From Myxococcales bacterium (GTDB lineage: Bacteria; Myxococcota_A; Polyangia; Polyangiales; Polyangiaceae), in the NCBI GenBank assembly GCA_016794345.1, contig JAEUKE010000040.1, forward strand, positions 1 to 42,290: 42,290 bases of DNA, in the 5' to 3' direction. A program made the position numbers and the translations under genes. Shown here piece by piece: positions 34,496-42,290 of this stretch; position 1 is the first letter of the stretch, and every line of letters starts with the position of its first letter. The notes beneath the pieces are model-generated. The model searched no databases. It had not been told where the DNA came from and saw nothing but the letters and a program-made list of their open reading frames with translations.

Positions 34496-35885
34496 TCGCG
34501 CTTCGGCCTGGCTGCGCGAGCGTCTCCTCGGCGATCGGGACGCCGCGGGCCTCGCGGCCTTCCGCGTCGCGATCGGGCTGCTCGCGCTCGTGAGCGCGCT
34601 TCGGTTCCTGCACTACGGCTGGGTCGACGAGCTCTTCGTTCGCCCGCGGTTCTTCTTCACCTATTCGTTCGCCCCCTTCGTCCAGCCGCTCGGCGCGACC
34701 GGCATGCGCGCGGTCTTCTGGACCATCGCGGCAGCCGGCGCGCTCGTCGCCGCGGGGCTCTTCTACCGCGCGGCGATCGCGACGCTGTTCGTGGCGTTCA
34801 CGTACGTCCAGCTGATCGACGTCACGAACTACCTCAACCACTACTACCTCGTCAGCCTCCTCACGCTCTTGATGTCCTTCATGCCGCTCGGCGCGTGCTG
34901 GGGCCTCGACGGGCTCTTGCGCGCTCGGCGCACCGGGCAGCCCGCCCGCACGACGCTCCCGGGGTGGTGTTACGCGCTGCTGCGGACGCAGGTCGCGGTC
35001 GTGTACACCTACGCGGGGGTGGCAAAGCTGACGAGCGACTGGATCGTGTACGCGCAGCCCCTCGACATCTGGCTCTCGTCGAGGACCTCGCTGCCGGTGC
35101 TCGGCCCGATCCTCGCGCACCCCTTTGCGCCACACGCGATGGCCTGGGCGGGGTGCCTGTTCGATCTGACGATCGCCGGCTGGCTCTCGTGGCGCCGATC
35201 GAGGCCGCTTGCGTTTGCGGCCGTGCTCGGCTTCCACGCCGTCACCCGGTACCTGTTCCCGATCGGGATGTTCCCCTTCATCATGATCTCGGCGGCCACG
35301 ATCTTCTTCGAGCCGAGCTGGCCGCGCCGATTCCTGCCGCTCGCGCCCGCGCGGCCTTCGCCGCTCGTCGCCTGGCCCACGCCCCGCTTCGCCGCGCTCG
35401 TCGTCGTGACGGGCCTCTACGCGGCACTGCAGGTGCTCGCTCCGCTTCGCACCTTCATCCACGCCGGCAACGTCCACTGGCACGAGCAGGGCATGCGCTT
35501 CTCCTGGCGCGTGATGGTCCGGGAGAAAAACGCGAGCGTGCTCTATTACGTCGACGATCTCACGACGGGCCGAACGGTCGAAGTGAAGCCCCGGCGCTAC
35601 CTCGACGCGCGCCAGGAGCGTGAGTTCGGCACCCAACCCGACCTCGTGCTCCAGCTCGGCCGTCACATCGGCCGCGAGTGGGAGGCGCGCGCGGGTGGCC
35701 CGGTGCGCGTTCGCGCAGAGGTCCTCGTGTCGCTGAACGGCCGGCGGAGCCAGCTGCTCGTCGATCCCGAGATCGATCTCCTCGAGATCGACGACGCGTA
35801 CGCTGGCCGCTGGATCCTCCCCGAGCCGAAGGGCTCGCCGCCGTTTCTCCACGGCGGCGAGCGAAGCGCCACGGCTGGCTACTGA
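34488..35885 (+). CDS. HTTM protein, vitamin K-dependent gamma-carboxylase homologue
   Basis: The 465-residue polytopic protein closely follows the vitamin K-dependent gamma-carboxylase (VKGC/HTTM) pattern. It has FRVAIGLLALVSALRF at helix 1, NYLNHYYLVSLLTLL (Asn117-His118), AGVAKLTSDW with Lys180 at the position of the human active-site base Lys218, and FHAVTRYLFPIGMFPFIM (249-266). The extracytoplasmic HWHEQGMRFSWRVM segment lies at 330-343. Human VKGC uses reduced vitamin K, oxygen and CO2 to convert Glu to Gla. Bacterial homologues are mostly untested for carboxylation. The soluble tail after residue 320 is retained but shorter than in animals. It is translationally coupled to imelysin and its 3' end overlaps the convergent lipoprotein gene by 7 bp. 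Confidence 0.9.
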   Translation: MTDRASAWLRERLLGDRDAAGLAAFRVAIGLLALVSALRFLHYGWVDELFVRPRFFFTYSFAPFVQPLGATGMRAVFWTIAAAGALVAAGLFYRAAIATLFVAFTYVQLIDVTNYLNHYYLVSLLTLLMSFMPLGACWGLDGLLRARRTGQPARTTLPGWCYALLRTQVAVVYTYAGVAKLTSDWIVYAQPLDIWLSSRTSLPVLGPILAHPFAPHAMAWAGCLFDLTIAGWLSWRRSRPLAFAAVLGFHAVTRYLFPIGMFPFIMISAATIFFEPSWPRRFLPLAPARPSPLVAWPTPRFAALVVVTGLYAALQVLAPLRTFIHAGNVHWHEQGMRFSWRVMVREKNASVLYYVDDLTTGRTVEVKPRRYLDARQEREFGTQPDLVLQLGRHIGREWEARAGGPVRVRAEVLVSLNGRRSQLLVDPEIDLLEIDDAYAGRWILPEPKGSPPFLHGGERSATAGY

Positions 35886-37393
35886 GCCTCGAACACGACG
35901 ACGTAGGAGTCGTCGTTCGTCGTGTCGGTCTGCGTCTGGCCGCCGCCCTGGTAACCCACCAGCGAGACGAAGCTCCCGCTCACGGCCCCGCCCCAGAGCT
36001 GGTCGTTGCCGTCGTTGCCAAGCGGCAGGACGTGGATGCCCGTGCCGTATGCGGTATCGAGCTCGCCTGCGTCGTCGAGGACCACGAACACCGCGTCCTG
36101 CTCGGGCATGTTTGCCGGTCCTGTCGAGCCGAGGATGATCGTCCCTCCGTCGGGGAGCCCGACGGTGTTGCGCGCGTTGCTCCCGAGCATCGTCCCCGAA
36201 GGATCGACGACGACCGCGCCGTTCGTGTCGCCCCAGGTCGTGTCGCGCGCGCCCGTGTCGACGTCGAAGCGCATCGAGACGTAGTCGTTGGTGTCGCCGG
36301 TGTTGCGCCCGTAGCCGCCCGTCACGAGTGACGGGCCGTGCAGCGCGAACCCGTAGATCTCGGTCTGGATCGTGAGCACCGGCTCGTGGAAGAGGCCGCT
36401 CGTCGCGAAGGCGTCGTCGAGCTCGCCGTTCGGGGTGACCTTGTAGAGCACGGCTTGCACGGTGTCGCCGACATCGGGCGTGTTGGCGTAGCCGCTCGCG
36501 ATGAGCGAGCCGTCGGCGATCGCGGCGATCGCGCGCGGCGTTCCGTTGACCTGCGCGATGTCGAGCCGGAACTGACCGGCGTCGCCGAAGGTCGTGTCGA
36601 CGTCTCCGTCTTGGGTGAGCTTCACCACCGTGAAGTCCGTGTCGGTCCGCGGTCCGCCGCCTTGCGCGTTGCCGAGCGCTCGAGACGCCGCGTGGACGAA
36701 GATGTTGTCGTCGCCGTCCACGGTCAGGCTGCGCGCGGCGTCGAGCCCGACGAGCATCATGCCGTTGTCGTACGCGTCGTTCAGGTTCACGACCGTGACG
36801 CCGTTCGTGCCGAACGTGGTGTCGAGGCTGCCGTCGGCGTTCAGTCGGATCAGCGCGATGTCCCGGTCGTTTGCGTTCACGGCGTTCGCCACGGTGGCCG
36901 AGACGACGATCTTGCCGTCGGACTGCGTCGCGACGTCGATCTCGTCTGCGCCGCCCATGAACGTGACGTCGGTCGTGGCGACGCCGCCGGTGCCGAATGA
37001 CGCGTCGGGGCCCGCCGACGAGTACTTCACCACCGTGACGAGGCGCGGTCCGCCGACCGCCGCGGCCGCGAACCCGGCGGCCAGGAAGTCGCCGTCGTTC
37101 GACGCAGCGGTGACCGACTGCAGCTGATCCGGCCCCGCCGGGGAGAGCGGGACGGCAATCGGGGTGGGCGTGACGAAGGGCTCGCCCCCGCCGCCTCCGC
37201 CGCCCGTCGAGCTCGAGGACGAGGTGGAGCCCGTGGTCGTCGTGGTGGTCGTGGTCCCAGTCGCGTTGCTGCCTGTCGTCGTGGCGCTCGAGGTCGAGCC
37301 GCCGGCGCCGCCGGTGCCTTCGTCGTCGCCGCAGGCCGCGAGAGCCAGGAGAGGAGCTGCTGCCAAGAAGCCGAGAGTCGTTCGCTTACGCAT
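35879..37393 (-). CDS. Delta-60 repeat (DUF5122-like) lipoprotein
   Basis: The start ATG 37393 opens a textbook lipoprotein signal, MRKRTTLGFLAAAPLLALAAC with Cys21; the frame continues upstream to 37915 but that part is not protein-like. A Gly/Ser/Thr linker is followed by a propeller of about seven delta-60 repeats, each with a motif like LNADGSLDTTFGTNGV or LTQDGDVDTTFGDAGQF. The 504-residue protein should be surface-exposed; such propellers are abundant in myxobacteria but their functions are unknown. Its promoter shares 21 of 27 bases with that of the imelysin operon, indicating co-regulation. It converges with the carboxylase-like gene and shares 7 bp at the 3' ends. Confidence 0.85.
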   Translation of the reverse strand: MRKRTTLGFLAAAPLLALAACGDDEGTGGAGGSTSSATTTGSNATGTTTTTTTTGSTSSSSSTGGGGGGGEPFVTPTPIAVPLSPAGPDQLQSVTAASNDGDFLAAGFAAAAVGGPRLVTVVKYSSAGPDASFGTGGVATTDVTFMGGADEIDVATQSDGKIVVSATVANAVNANDRDIALIRLNADGSLDTTFGTNGVTVVNLNDAYDNGMMLVGLDAARSLTVDGDDNIFVHAASRALGNAQGGGPRTDTDFTVVKLTQDGDVDTTFGDAGQFRLDIAQVNGTPRAIAAIADGSLIASGYANTPDVGDTVQAVLYKVTPNGELDDAFATSGLFHEPVLTIQTEIYGFALHGPSLVTGGYGRNTGDTNDYVSMRFDVDTGARDTTWGDTNGAVVVDPSGTMLGSNARNTVGLPDGGTIILGSTGPANMPEQDAVFVVLDDAGELDTAYGTGIHVLPLGNDGNDQLWGGAVSGSFVSLVGYQGGGQTQTDTTNDDSYVVVFEAQ

Positions 37394-37402
37394 CGTGAGG
37401 CA

Positions 37403-37431
37403 CAGATAACGAAAGTGAAACTCGTTTTCAA
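37403..37431 (-). promoter_or_regulatory. Fur-like operator overlapping the delta-60 lipoprotein promoter
   Basis: On the minus strand, TTGAAAACGAGTTTCAC (37431-37415) matches 14 of 17 positions of the deltaproteobacterial Fur box consensus and includes a -35-like TTGAAA. TATCTG (37408-37403) follows after 17 nt and lies 9 nt before the ATG. Spacing and sequence parallel the site at 33192-33220. Confidence 0.7.
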
Positions 37432-37535
37432 TAGCAACGGCACGCGCTCGTCCCGGGAGGAGAAGGCGCGGGCTCATTGGTGGAGAGAGAAGGTTGCAAG
37501 TTGGCCCACTTGGGCCGCTCGTGAGACGAGGCCTC

Positions 37536-39389
37536 ATGCTCCGGCGGTCGGCCCTGCGGCTGCTCGTGACCCTCGCGATCTTCGTCGCGATGGGACTCTT
37601 GCCGGCCTCCGCGTCCGCGTGGGTCGAGCTCACCGTTGCGCGCGACGACATCCGCTTGGACGTGGGGCGCGACGGCAAGGCGCGCGTGGAGCATCGCGTC
37701 CTCTTGCTCGTCAGCGGCGGACCGCTCAAGTCTCTGAGCCTGCGCGGCGTCGACGCCGACGCCGAGATCGAGCCAGGGGCGTACGTCATCGCCGAGAAGG
37801 ACGACAAGGCCGGCAACATCGAGGTCGCCGAGCCGGTCCAGATCACGAAGAAGACAGCCGACACCGGGACGCCGGGCGTCAGCCGCAACGACCTCGACAT
37901 GACCCTGGGCGACAAGGGCCTCGGGCGAGGGCGCTACGTCCTCGTGGTCCGCTACGGGACGGACCTGCTCGCAACCGGCGCCCTGGCTCGCGAGGGCGCG
38001 ACGGCGGCGCTGCGCTGGATGGGCCCTTCGTGGGAGCACGGGCTCGACGCGACGCGCGCTGTCTTCTCGTTCCCCGTCGCGCCGACCGAGCCTCGGGCCG
38101 ACGGCGCGCCGGTCGAGCCCGGAGACGCCGCAGACGATCCCGGCTTCGTGTCGACCGTCACCCGGAAGGGCACCATCGATCAGATCGAGCTCGTCAGGCT
38201 CTACGCGTCGCAAGGAGAGCGAGTCCTCTGGGCCGTGCGCGTCGACGCGCGAGCGCTCGACGGCGGGCCGCTGGAGGTCTCGACCGCCGCGCCGCCCCCC
38301 GCCGACGGAAGGCCGCGCGCCACGACGGCTCCGGCGATGGGCCTCGAGATCTGGCTTCCCGTCGGCTTCGCGCTGTTCGTCCTCGTGGCCGGCCTCGTCG
38401 TGATCCAAGGTAGCGAGATCCGCCGGCGCGCCAGCGATCGCGGCGTCGCGACGAGGCCCCTCGTTCCGCTCCCGATCCTCGCGCGGGCTTGCCTGGCGAG
38501 CGCCGCGTTGCTGGGCGGCGCGTGGCTCGTCTACTCCGCGCGCGCGATGCTCGGCGGCGCGCTCCTGTCGGCGAGCTTCGTCGCCTTCGTCTGGCACCTC
38601 CCCTCGAAGGCAAGACACGAAGCGCGACCGCCCGGAAAGTGGCTTCCCGTCCGGCTCGGCGAGATCTTCGGCCGGCCGCCGGTGGCCCCGGCGGGTGTGT
38701 TTCACCTCGACGGTCGCCGAGGCCGCGTGCTCGTGGCGCTGGTGCTCGCGCTCGTCGCGGCCGGCAGCTACCTCGCGTCCCGCCGCTCGCTCGACATCGC
38801 CGTCGCGGTGCTCTGCCTCGGTCTGCCTCTCTGTGCGCTCTTCGTGACCGGAGGGCGGCGCGCGCTTCCGGTCGACCTCGCCGCGGACCCCGTTCCTCTG
38901 CTCCACGCCATCGCGCTCCGGGTGCAGCGCGCGCGATCCGAGGTGCGCCTCGTCCCGAGGATTCGCTTGCCGGAAGGGCGCGCCGATTCCGACGAGGTTC
39001 GTCTCGCCGTCCTGCCGCCGGACCCGGCGGCCGGCCTCCGCGCGGTCGAGGTCGCGACGGGGTTTGCGGTCGGCCCGGGCGGGTACGTCCTCTTGCCGGA
39101 GATCCTCCTCCGCTTCGAGCACGGCTCGCCTTGCGCCGAGCTGGCGCGTGGGCTCGAGTGCTCGGCCCGGCGTGCGCCCGGTCGGAAGCTCGACGAGCGC
39201 GTGCTCGTCTTCACGCCGAAGCTGCCGACCGCTCGCTTGACGGCCGAGCTGGTGCTCGCCCTGCTCGAGCGCGTCTCGCAGCCCCGCGCCAAACAAAGCT
39301 CGGCTTCGCCCGCGAGCGCGACGCAGGACCCGCGGGCGCGCAAGCCGGCGCGACGCGTCGCGCCGCCCGAGACGCGGACCGCCGCCTGA
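37536..39389 (+). CDS. Uncharacterised exported multi-pass membrane protein
   Basis: The start ATG 37536 opens a signal peptide (MLRRSALRLLVTLAIFVAMGLLPASASA); in-frame TTG 37494 and GTG 37521 are alternatives. The mature N-terminal 240 residues form a beta-rich extracytoplasmic domain beginning WVELTVARDDIRLDVGRDG. Hydrophobic segments follow around residues 275-295, 320-340, 345-360, 400-420 and 422-440. A soluble C-terminal domain ends in a basic Pro/Arg tail. I do not recognise a family; the extracytoplasmic-domain-then-helices layout superficially recalls DUF2207-type proteins. The 142-bp region upstream contains the divergent Fur-like promoter of the delta-60 gene, and no clear promoter of its own is seen. 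Confidence 0.7.
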   Translation: MLRRSALRLLVTLAIFVAMGLLPASASAWVELTVARDDIRLDVGRDGKARVEHRVLLLVSGGPLKSLSLRGVDADAEIEPGAYVIAEKDDKAGNIEVAEPVQITKKTADTGTPGVSRNDLDMTLGDKGLGRGRYVLVVRYGTDLLATGALAREGATAALRWMGPSWEHGLDATRAVFSFPVAPTEPRADGAPVEPGDAADDPGFVSTVTRKGTIDQIELVRLYASQGERVLWAVRVDARALDGGPLEVSTAAPPPADGRPRATTAPAMGLEIWLPVGFALFVLVAGLVVIQGSEIRRRASDRGVATRPLVPLPILARACLASAALLGGAWLVYSARAMLGGALLSASFVAFVWHLPSKARHEARPPGKWLPVRLGEIFGRPPVAPAGVFHLDGRRGRVLVALVLALVAAGSYLASRRSLDIAVAVLCLGLPLCALFVTGGRRALPVDLAADPVPLLHAIALRVQRARSEVRLVPRIRLPEGRADSDEVRLAVLPPDPAAGLRAVEVATGFAVGPGGYVLLPEILLRFEHGSPCAELARGLECSARRAPGRKLDERVLVFTPKLPTARLTAELVLALLERVSQPRAKQSSASPASATQDPRARKPARRVAPPETRTAA

Positions 39390-39419
39390 GGCGCCGCGTC
39401 GCCTCGTTCGGGGTCGGGC

Positions 39420-40346
39420 TTGCGCGCCGAGGCGATTGGCGCGACCCTCGAGTCACTCGTGACAAAGGGCTCGCACGGCTTGGTCGAGATCCCGATCGGC
39501 GTCTCGTTCTGCACGGTCTTCTCTCCGCAGGGGGACGTCCTCGCGACCTGCGGGAAGCGCACGGTCGTCCTGTGGGACGTGGCCGGCCGTGAGAAGCGCT
39601 GGGAGACCACCACCCTGAAGGACCCGTCGGAGCTCGCGTTCTCCGCGGACGGCGCGCGGCTCGCCGCGAAGAACACCTCGGGGCGGCTGACCGTCTTCGA
39701 CGCGCGAAACGGCGCCGTCATCAAGACGGTGGACAAGGGCCGCGGCGAGGGCTCTGCGCCGGCCTTCTCGGCGGACGGCCGGCGCCTGGTGCACGGGTCC
39801 TGGCAAGGTGAGCTCTTCATCCACGATCTCGAGAGACACACCGAGTCGAGGCGCGGCTTCGAGGGCGAGATGGTCCGCTCGGTCCACCGGGCGGGTGACC
39901 GGTGGGTCATCGTCACGTCCGCGGCTCCCGGTGGCGGCAAGCCCGACCGAGTCGGCGTCTACGAAGGCGCGCTCGAGGGACAGCCCGAGGTCTCGTTCAC
40001 CCTGGCGGACCTCGGACACACCGCGCTCTCCCCGGACGGTCGACACCTTGCCGCCAGCCGTCCACATCATGGCGATATCGTCATTGTCGAGATCGCGACG
40101 GGGAAGCTCCGCGGCTCCGTGAAGGCGAAGTTCGGGGGCACCGGCGCCGCCGTTCGTTGGGGCCCCTCGCTCCTCGGATCGGTCCAAGACGGCCGCATCC
40201 AGATCTTCACCCCCTCGCTGGAGGCGGTCGGCGGCGCCGATCTGGTCTACCCCTCCGACGTCGCCTTCTCACCCGATGGCTCGCGGATCGCCCTCGGCTC
40301 GTGGAGCGAGGGCGTCGTGCGGAGCCTGACCGATCTCCTCGGCTAG
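39420..40346 (+). CDS. WD40-type beta-propeller protein
   Basis: The product of up to 308 residues contains WD40-like blades: VFSPQGDVLATCGKRTVVLW, AFSADGARLAAKNTSGRLTV, AFSADGRRLVHGSWQGELFI, ALSPDGRHLAASRPHHGDIV and AFSPDGSRIALGSWSEGVV. There is no signal peptide or membrane helix, so it is probably a cytoplasmic binding protein. The start is uncertain: TTG 39420 or GTG 39459, neither with a convincing ribosome site. It begins 31 nt after the preceding membrane-protein gene and may share its transcript. No partner can be named. Confidence 0.8.
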   Translation: MRAEAIGATLESLVTKGSHGLVEIPIGVSFCTVFSPQGDVLATCGKRTVVLWDVAGREKRWETTTLKDPSELAFSADGARLAAKNTSGRLTVFDARNGAVIKTVDKGRGEGSAPAFSADGRRLVHGSWQGELFIHDLERHTESRRGFEGEMVRSVHRAGDRWVIVTSAAPGGGKPDRVGVYEGALEGQPEVSFTLADLGHTALSPDGRHLAASRPHHGDIVIVEIATGKLRGSVKAKFGGTGAAVRWGPSLLGSVQDGRIQIFTPSLEAVGGADLVYPSDVAFSPDGSRIALGSWSEGVVRSLTDLLG

Positions 40347-40409
40347 GCGATGCCTGGTCCTGGGGTGAGACGCCGGTGTCATGGCCACCTCGCCGCAGTC
40401 TCGACTTGA

Positions 40410-40425
40410 GCCGCCCCGGGGCGGC
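40410..40425. terminator. 16-bp GC palindrome downstream of the WD40 gene
   Basis: GCCGCCCCGGGGCGGC is a perfect palindrome 64 nt after the WD40 stop codon, in a 168-bp gap. As a hairpin it would have a small loop of central bases and no T tract. A terminator role is only plausible from its position. Confidence 0.3.
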
Positions 40426-40470
40426 GCGGAGCGCGGCAAACCCGCGCTTCCTCCGGGCCCTGACCGAAAC

Positions 40471-40509
40471 GTGACTCGACGGTCACCTGGAATGGGACAT
40501 GCTTACCTT
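40471..40509 (+). promoter_or_regulatory. Putative operator and -10 of the phosphoesterase gene
   Basis: GTGAC (40471-40475) and GTCAC (40482-40486) form an inverted repeat with a 6-nt spacer. TACCTT (40504-40509) follows as a -10-like hexamer, 5 nt before the ATG, again implying a leaderless transcript. No matching second copy of the inverted repeat was seen in the window. Confidence 0.35.
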
Positions 40510-40514
40510 CGGTC

Positions 40515-41930
40515 ATGTCTTCGTCCCCGACGCCCCTGCCGGAGGAGAGCCTGATCGTCCTCTCGGACGTTCACCTCGGGAGCGATCTGAACGAAGGCGG
40601 GCCCAGGCGATCACCGCACATCGATCGCGATCTCGTCCGGCTCGTCGAGCACTACCGCGAGCAGAAGCCCACGGGCCAGCGCTGGCGCATGGTCATCGCC
40701 GGTGACTTCATCGACTTCATCGGCATGGCCATCTCGGCTGACGAGGCGGAGCTCGAGACGCCGCTCACCGAGGAGGAGCGGGAGCACGGCCTCGGCAACG
40801 CGGAAGATCACGCCCGCCTTAAGCTGCGGCGCGTCGCCGCGCGTCACGCTGACGTCTTCCGTGCCCTCGCGCGGTTCCTGTCGGCGGGCCACGCCATCAC
40901 GCTCGTGCATGGCAACCACGACGTCGAGCTGCACTGGCAAGCCGTGCGCGACGAGCTCGGCGACGCGCTCTTTCGCCACGCGACCCAGGGGGTCGATCGC
41001 GCGGAGTTCCTCGCGCGCATCGAGCACGCGCCCTGGTTCTACTACGTGGGCGGGCTCGTCTACGTGGAGCACGGTCACCAGTACGACCCGTTCTGCGCCG
41101 TCGACCACATCATGGCGCCGCTCTCGCCGCTCCACCCGCGCCGGCTCGCGCGTGGTTTCTGCGAGGTCCTGCTCCGCTTCGTCGTTAGGCCCACGAAGGG
41201 TCTCTCGGAGCACGGCCATGAGGCGATGGGCATCGCCGACTACGTCGCCTTCGGGTTCAAGCTCGGTTTGCGCGGTGCGTTTGCGGTCTTCGTCCGGTTC
41301 GTCCGCGCCATCCTCGAGCTGTTCAAGCTCAGGCGCGCGCACCTCTCCGACGCCGCCGGCGTCTTGCGGGAAGAACACGAGCGTCGCATGGCCCTTCTGG
41401 CCGAGGCGAAGCGGATCGGCATCGACCGCCTCCGCGCGCTCATGGCGCTGCAGTCGCCTCCGGTCACGCGGACCATCCGAGGGATCCTCGCGAGCGTCTT
41501 GCTCGACCGAATCGCGCTCGCGCTCGGGGCGTCGCTGCTCCTCTGTGGCCTCGCCATCCTTCTCACCAGCAGCGGCCGCTTCCTCTGGGCCGCCGCGGTG
41601 GTCCTCGGCGCGTGGGGGCTCGCGCACTTCTACCTCATGCGCCAGCGGAAGGTGTGCCCGTCGGAGCAGCTCGCGGAGCGCGCGTCACACCTGGCTCGGC
41701 TCTTCCCCGCCGCGTTCGTGGTGATGGGCCACACGCACATCCCGGTCTGCCAGCCGGCCGTGGGCGGCGCGTCCACGTACGTGAACGTCGGCTCGTGGTC
41801 GGAGGACGAGCACGCAAGCAAAGACGAGCAGAAGGCGCCGCGCATGCACCTCGTCATCCACCCGGCTGAGGGTGGCGCCGAGGGCGGCCTCTACAAGTGG
41901 GACAGCGAGGCAGGGCCTCGGCTGGTCTAG
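40515..41930 (+). CDS. Metallophosphoesterase with a membrane-helix insertion
   Basis: The 471-residue product carries the full calcineurin-like metal-binding set: SDVH (Asp18, His20), GDFIDF (Asp64), GNHD (Asn134, His135), EHGHQYD (186, 188) and GHTH (405-408). Between the last two motifs lies a roughly 210-residue insertion containing two adjacent hydrophobic helices (about 328-352 and 356-376), so the catalytic fold is interrupted by a membrane hairpin. The active site is predicted to be cytoplasmic and membrane-attached. The domain core resembles UDP-2,3-diacylglucosamine hydrolase-like phosphoesterases, suggesting a lipid-linked substrate; that is inference. The start ATG 40515 has no ribosome site. 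Confidence 0.87.
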   Translation: MSSSPTPLPEESLIVLSDVHLGSDLNEGGPRRSPHIDRDLVRLVEHYREQKPTGQRWRMVIAGDFIDFIGMAISADEAELETPLTEEEREHGLGNAEDHARLKLRRVAARHADVFRALARFLSAGHAITLVHGNHDVELHWQAVRDELGDALFRHATQGVDRAEFLARIEHAPWFYYVGGLVYVEHGHQYDPFCAVDHIMAPLSPLHPRRLARGFCEVLLRFVVRPTKGLSEHGHEAMGIADYVAFGFKLGLRGAFAVFVRFVRAILELFKLRRAHLSDAAGVLREEHERRMALLAEAKRIGIDRLRALMALQSPPVTRTIRGILASVLLDRIALALGASLLLCGLAILLTSSGRFLWAAAVVLGAWGLAHFYLMRQRKVCPSEQLAERASHLARLFPAAFVVMGHTHIPVCQPAVGGASTYVNVGSWSEDEHASKDEQKAPRMHLVIHPAEGGAEGGLYKWDSEAGPRLV

Positions 41931-41931
41931 C

Positions 41932-42151
41932 AGGGTGCTGAAGAAGGCAGCGTCGTTGTGCTCGATGAGGTTTGTGCTGCACTTTCACCCCCCCAGCCCC
42001 CCTCGCTTGCGCGAGGGGGGTGCCATCGAGAAACAGCGGCAAATCAGCTCCGATCGAGCATTCTCCCCCCTCACTCGTGAGGGGGGATTAGGGGGGTGAA
42101 AGGGCGGGCATGATGGGTCCAGAACGATGGCGGAGACTTTTTCAGCACCCT
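41932..42151. mobile_element. MITE-like element, about 220 bp, with two internal hairpins
   Basis: Terminal inverted repeats AGGGTGCTGAAGAAG (41932-41946) and the complement AGGGTGCTGAAAAAG (42137-42151) differ at one of 15 positions. Inside, CTTTCACC arms are arranged head to head. There are two perfect hairpins: CCCCCCTCGC/GCGAGGGGGG (41997-42006, 42011-42020) and CCCCCCTCAC/GTGAGGGGGG (42065-42074, 42077-42086). No transposase is encoded, so it would be non-autonomous. No clear target-site duplication is visible. It begins 1 nt after the phosphoesterase stop codon. Confidence 0.75.
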
Positions 42152-42290
42152 TCTGTGGGGGTCGATGTCAAGGCGCACCCGTCCACTTCGCCTCGACCCT
42201 TGTCGTCGGGCGTCGGGTTCCAGTCTCGAGAGGGGCTTTCGGAGATCGCGTTCCGGCTCCGAGCAGGTCGCCATGAAACCTCGGGCGACG
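42152..42290. other. Non-coding end of window
   Basis: Together with the element before it, this makes a 360-base stretch without a convincing gene. In this last part I see no promoter, repeat or RNA. An ATG at 42273 preceded by AGG could be the first codon of the next gene, but only six codons are present, so nothing can be assigned. Confidence 0.4.

Noticed and set aside
34194..35852. Long minus-strand open frame opposite the gamma-carboxylase homologue
   Set aside because: The plus strand has conserved VKGC motifs; the minus translation is Arg/Glu/His-rich filler. Similar antisense frames at 32339-33964, 37428-39296, 15493-16581 and 17667-19106 were rejected for the same reason.
42273..42290. 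Start of a further gene at the right edge
   Set aside because: Only six codons are present, so coding potential cannot be judged.

Overview
This is a 42.3 kb stretch of very GC-rich DNA (visibly around 70%) with dense, largely intact bacterial genes and no rRNA, tRNA, CRISPR array or phage. The protein repertoire points to the Myxococcota, probably a Polyangia-type myxobacterium. It has lipoproteins with Gly- or Ser/Thr-rich linkers followed by MopE-type DxDxDG repeats, CTDC-like Cys repeats or delta-60 repeats. It also has a very large kinase-AAA fusion, a PP2C-cNMP fusion, and outer-membrane proteins with thrombospondin type 3 repeats. This placement is inference from gene content.

Layout. 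1-4126: sucC-sucD and a propeller lipoprotein. 4209-5951: Cys-rich secreted lipoprotein. 6055-12778 (minus): a translationally coupled three-gene set (Ser/Thr kinase with AAA ATPase, duplicated-domain membrane protein, DyP-type heme peroxidase), divergent from a bacterial caleosin (12845-13417). 13428-14273: membrane-anchored metzincin-like protease. 14302-16542: a DUF6929-like protein and murA. 16672-19448: an outer-membrane protein and a MopE-repeat lipoprotein. 19461-23171: a LuxR-type regulator divergent from a non-canonical squalene-cyclase homologue and a seven-helix membrane protein. 23196-25100 (minus): a radical SAM protein of the tetraether / membrane-spanning lipid synthase type. 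25221-28458: HEAT protein, xseB and a CinA-like protein with ATGA overlaps. 28606-33145: radC, PP2C-cNMP phosphatase, outer-membrane protein and RluA-type pseudouridine synthase. 33192-37431: an inward-facing pair of units with near-identical Fur-like promoters. One is imelysin plus a vitamin K-dependent gamma-carboxylase homologue; the other is a delta-60 lipoprotein. 37536-41930: a membrane protein, a WD40 protein and a metallophosphoesterase split by membrane helices. 41932-42151: a MITE-like element.

The three most interesting assemblies are: (1) the apparently Fur-controlled imelysin / gamma-carboxylase / delta-60 lipoprotein island, where two sites share 21 of 27 bases; (2) the kinase / membrane protein / DyP set facing a caleosin that keeps both heme-binding histidines; and (3) the orphan triterpene-cyclase-like locus with a DIDTT motif, beside its own regulator and a small polytopic protein. 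A recurring theme is a -10-like hexamer 5-10 nt before the start codon, suggesting that leaderless mRNAs are common here.
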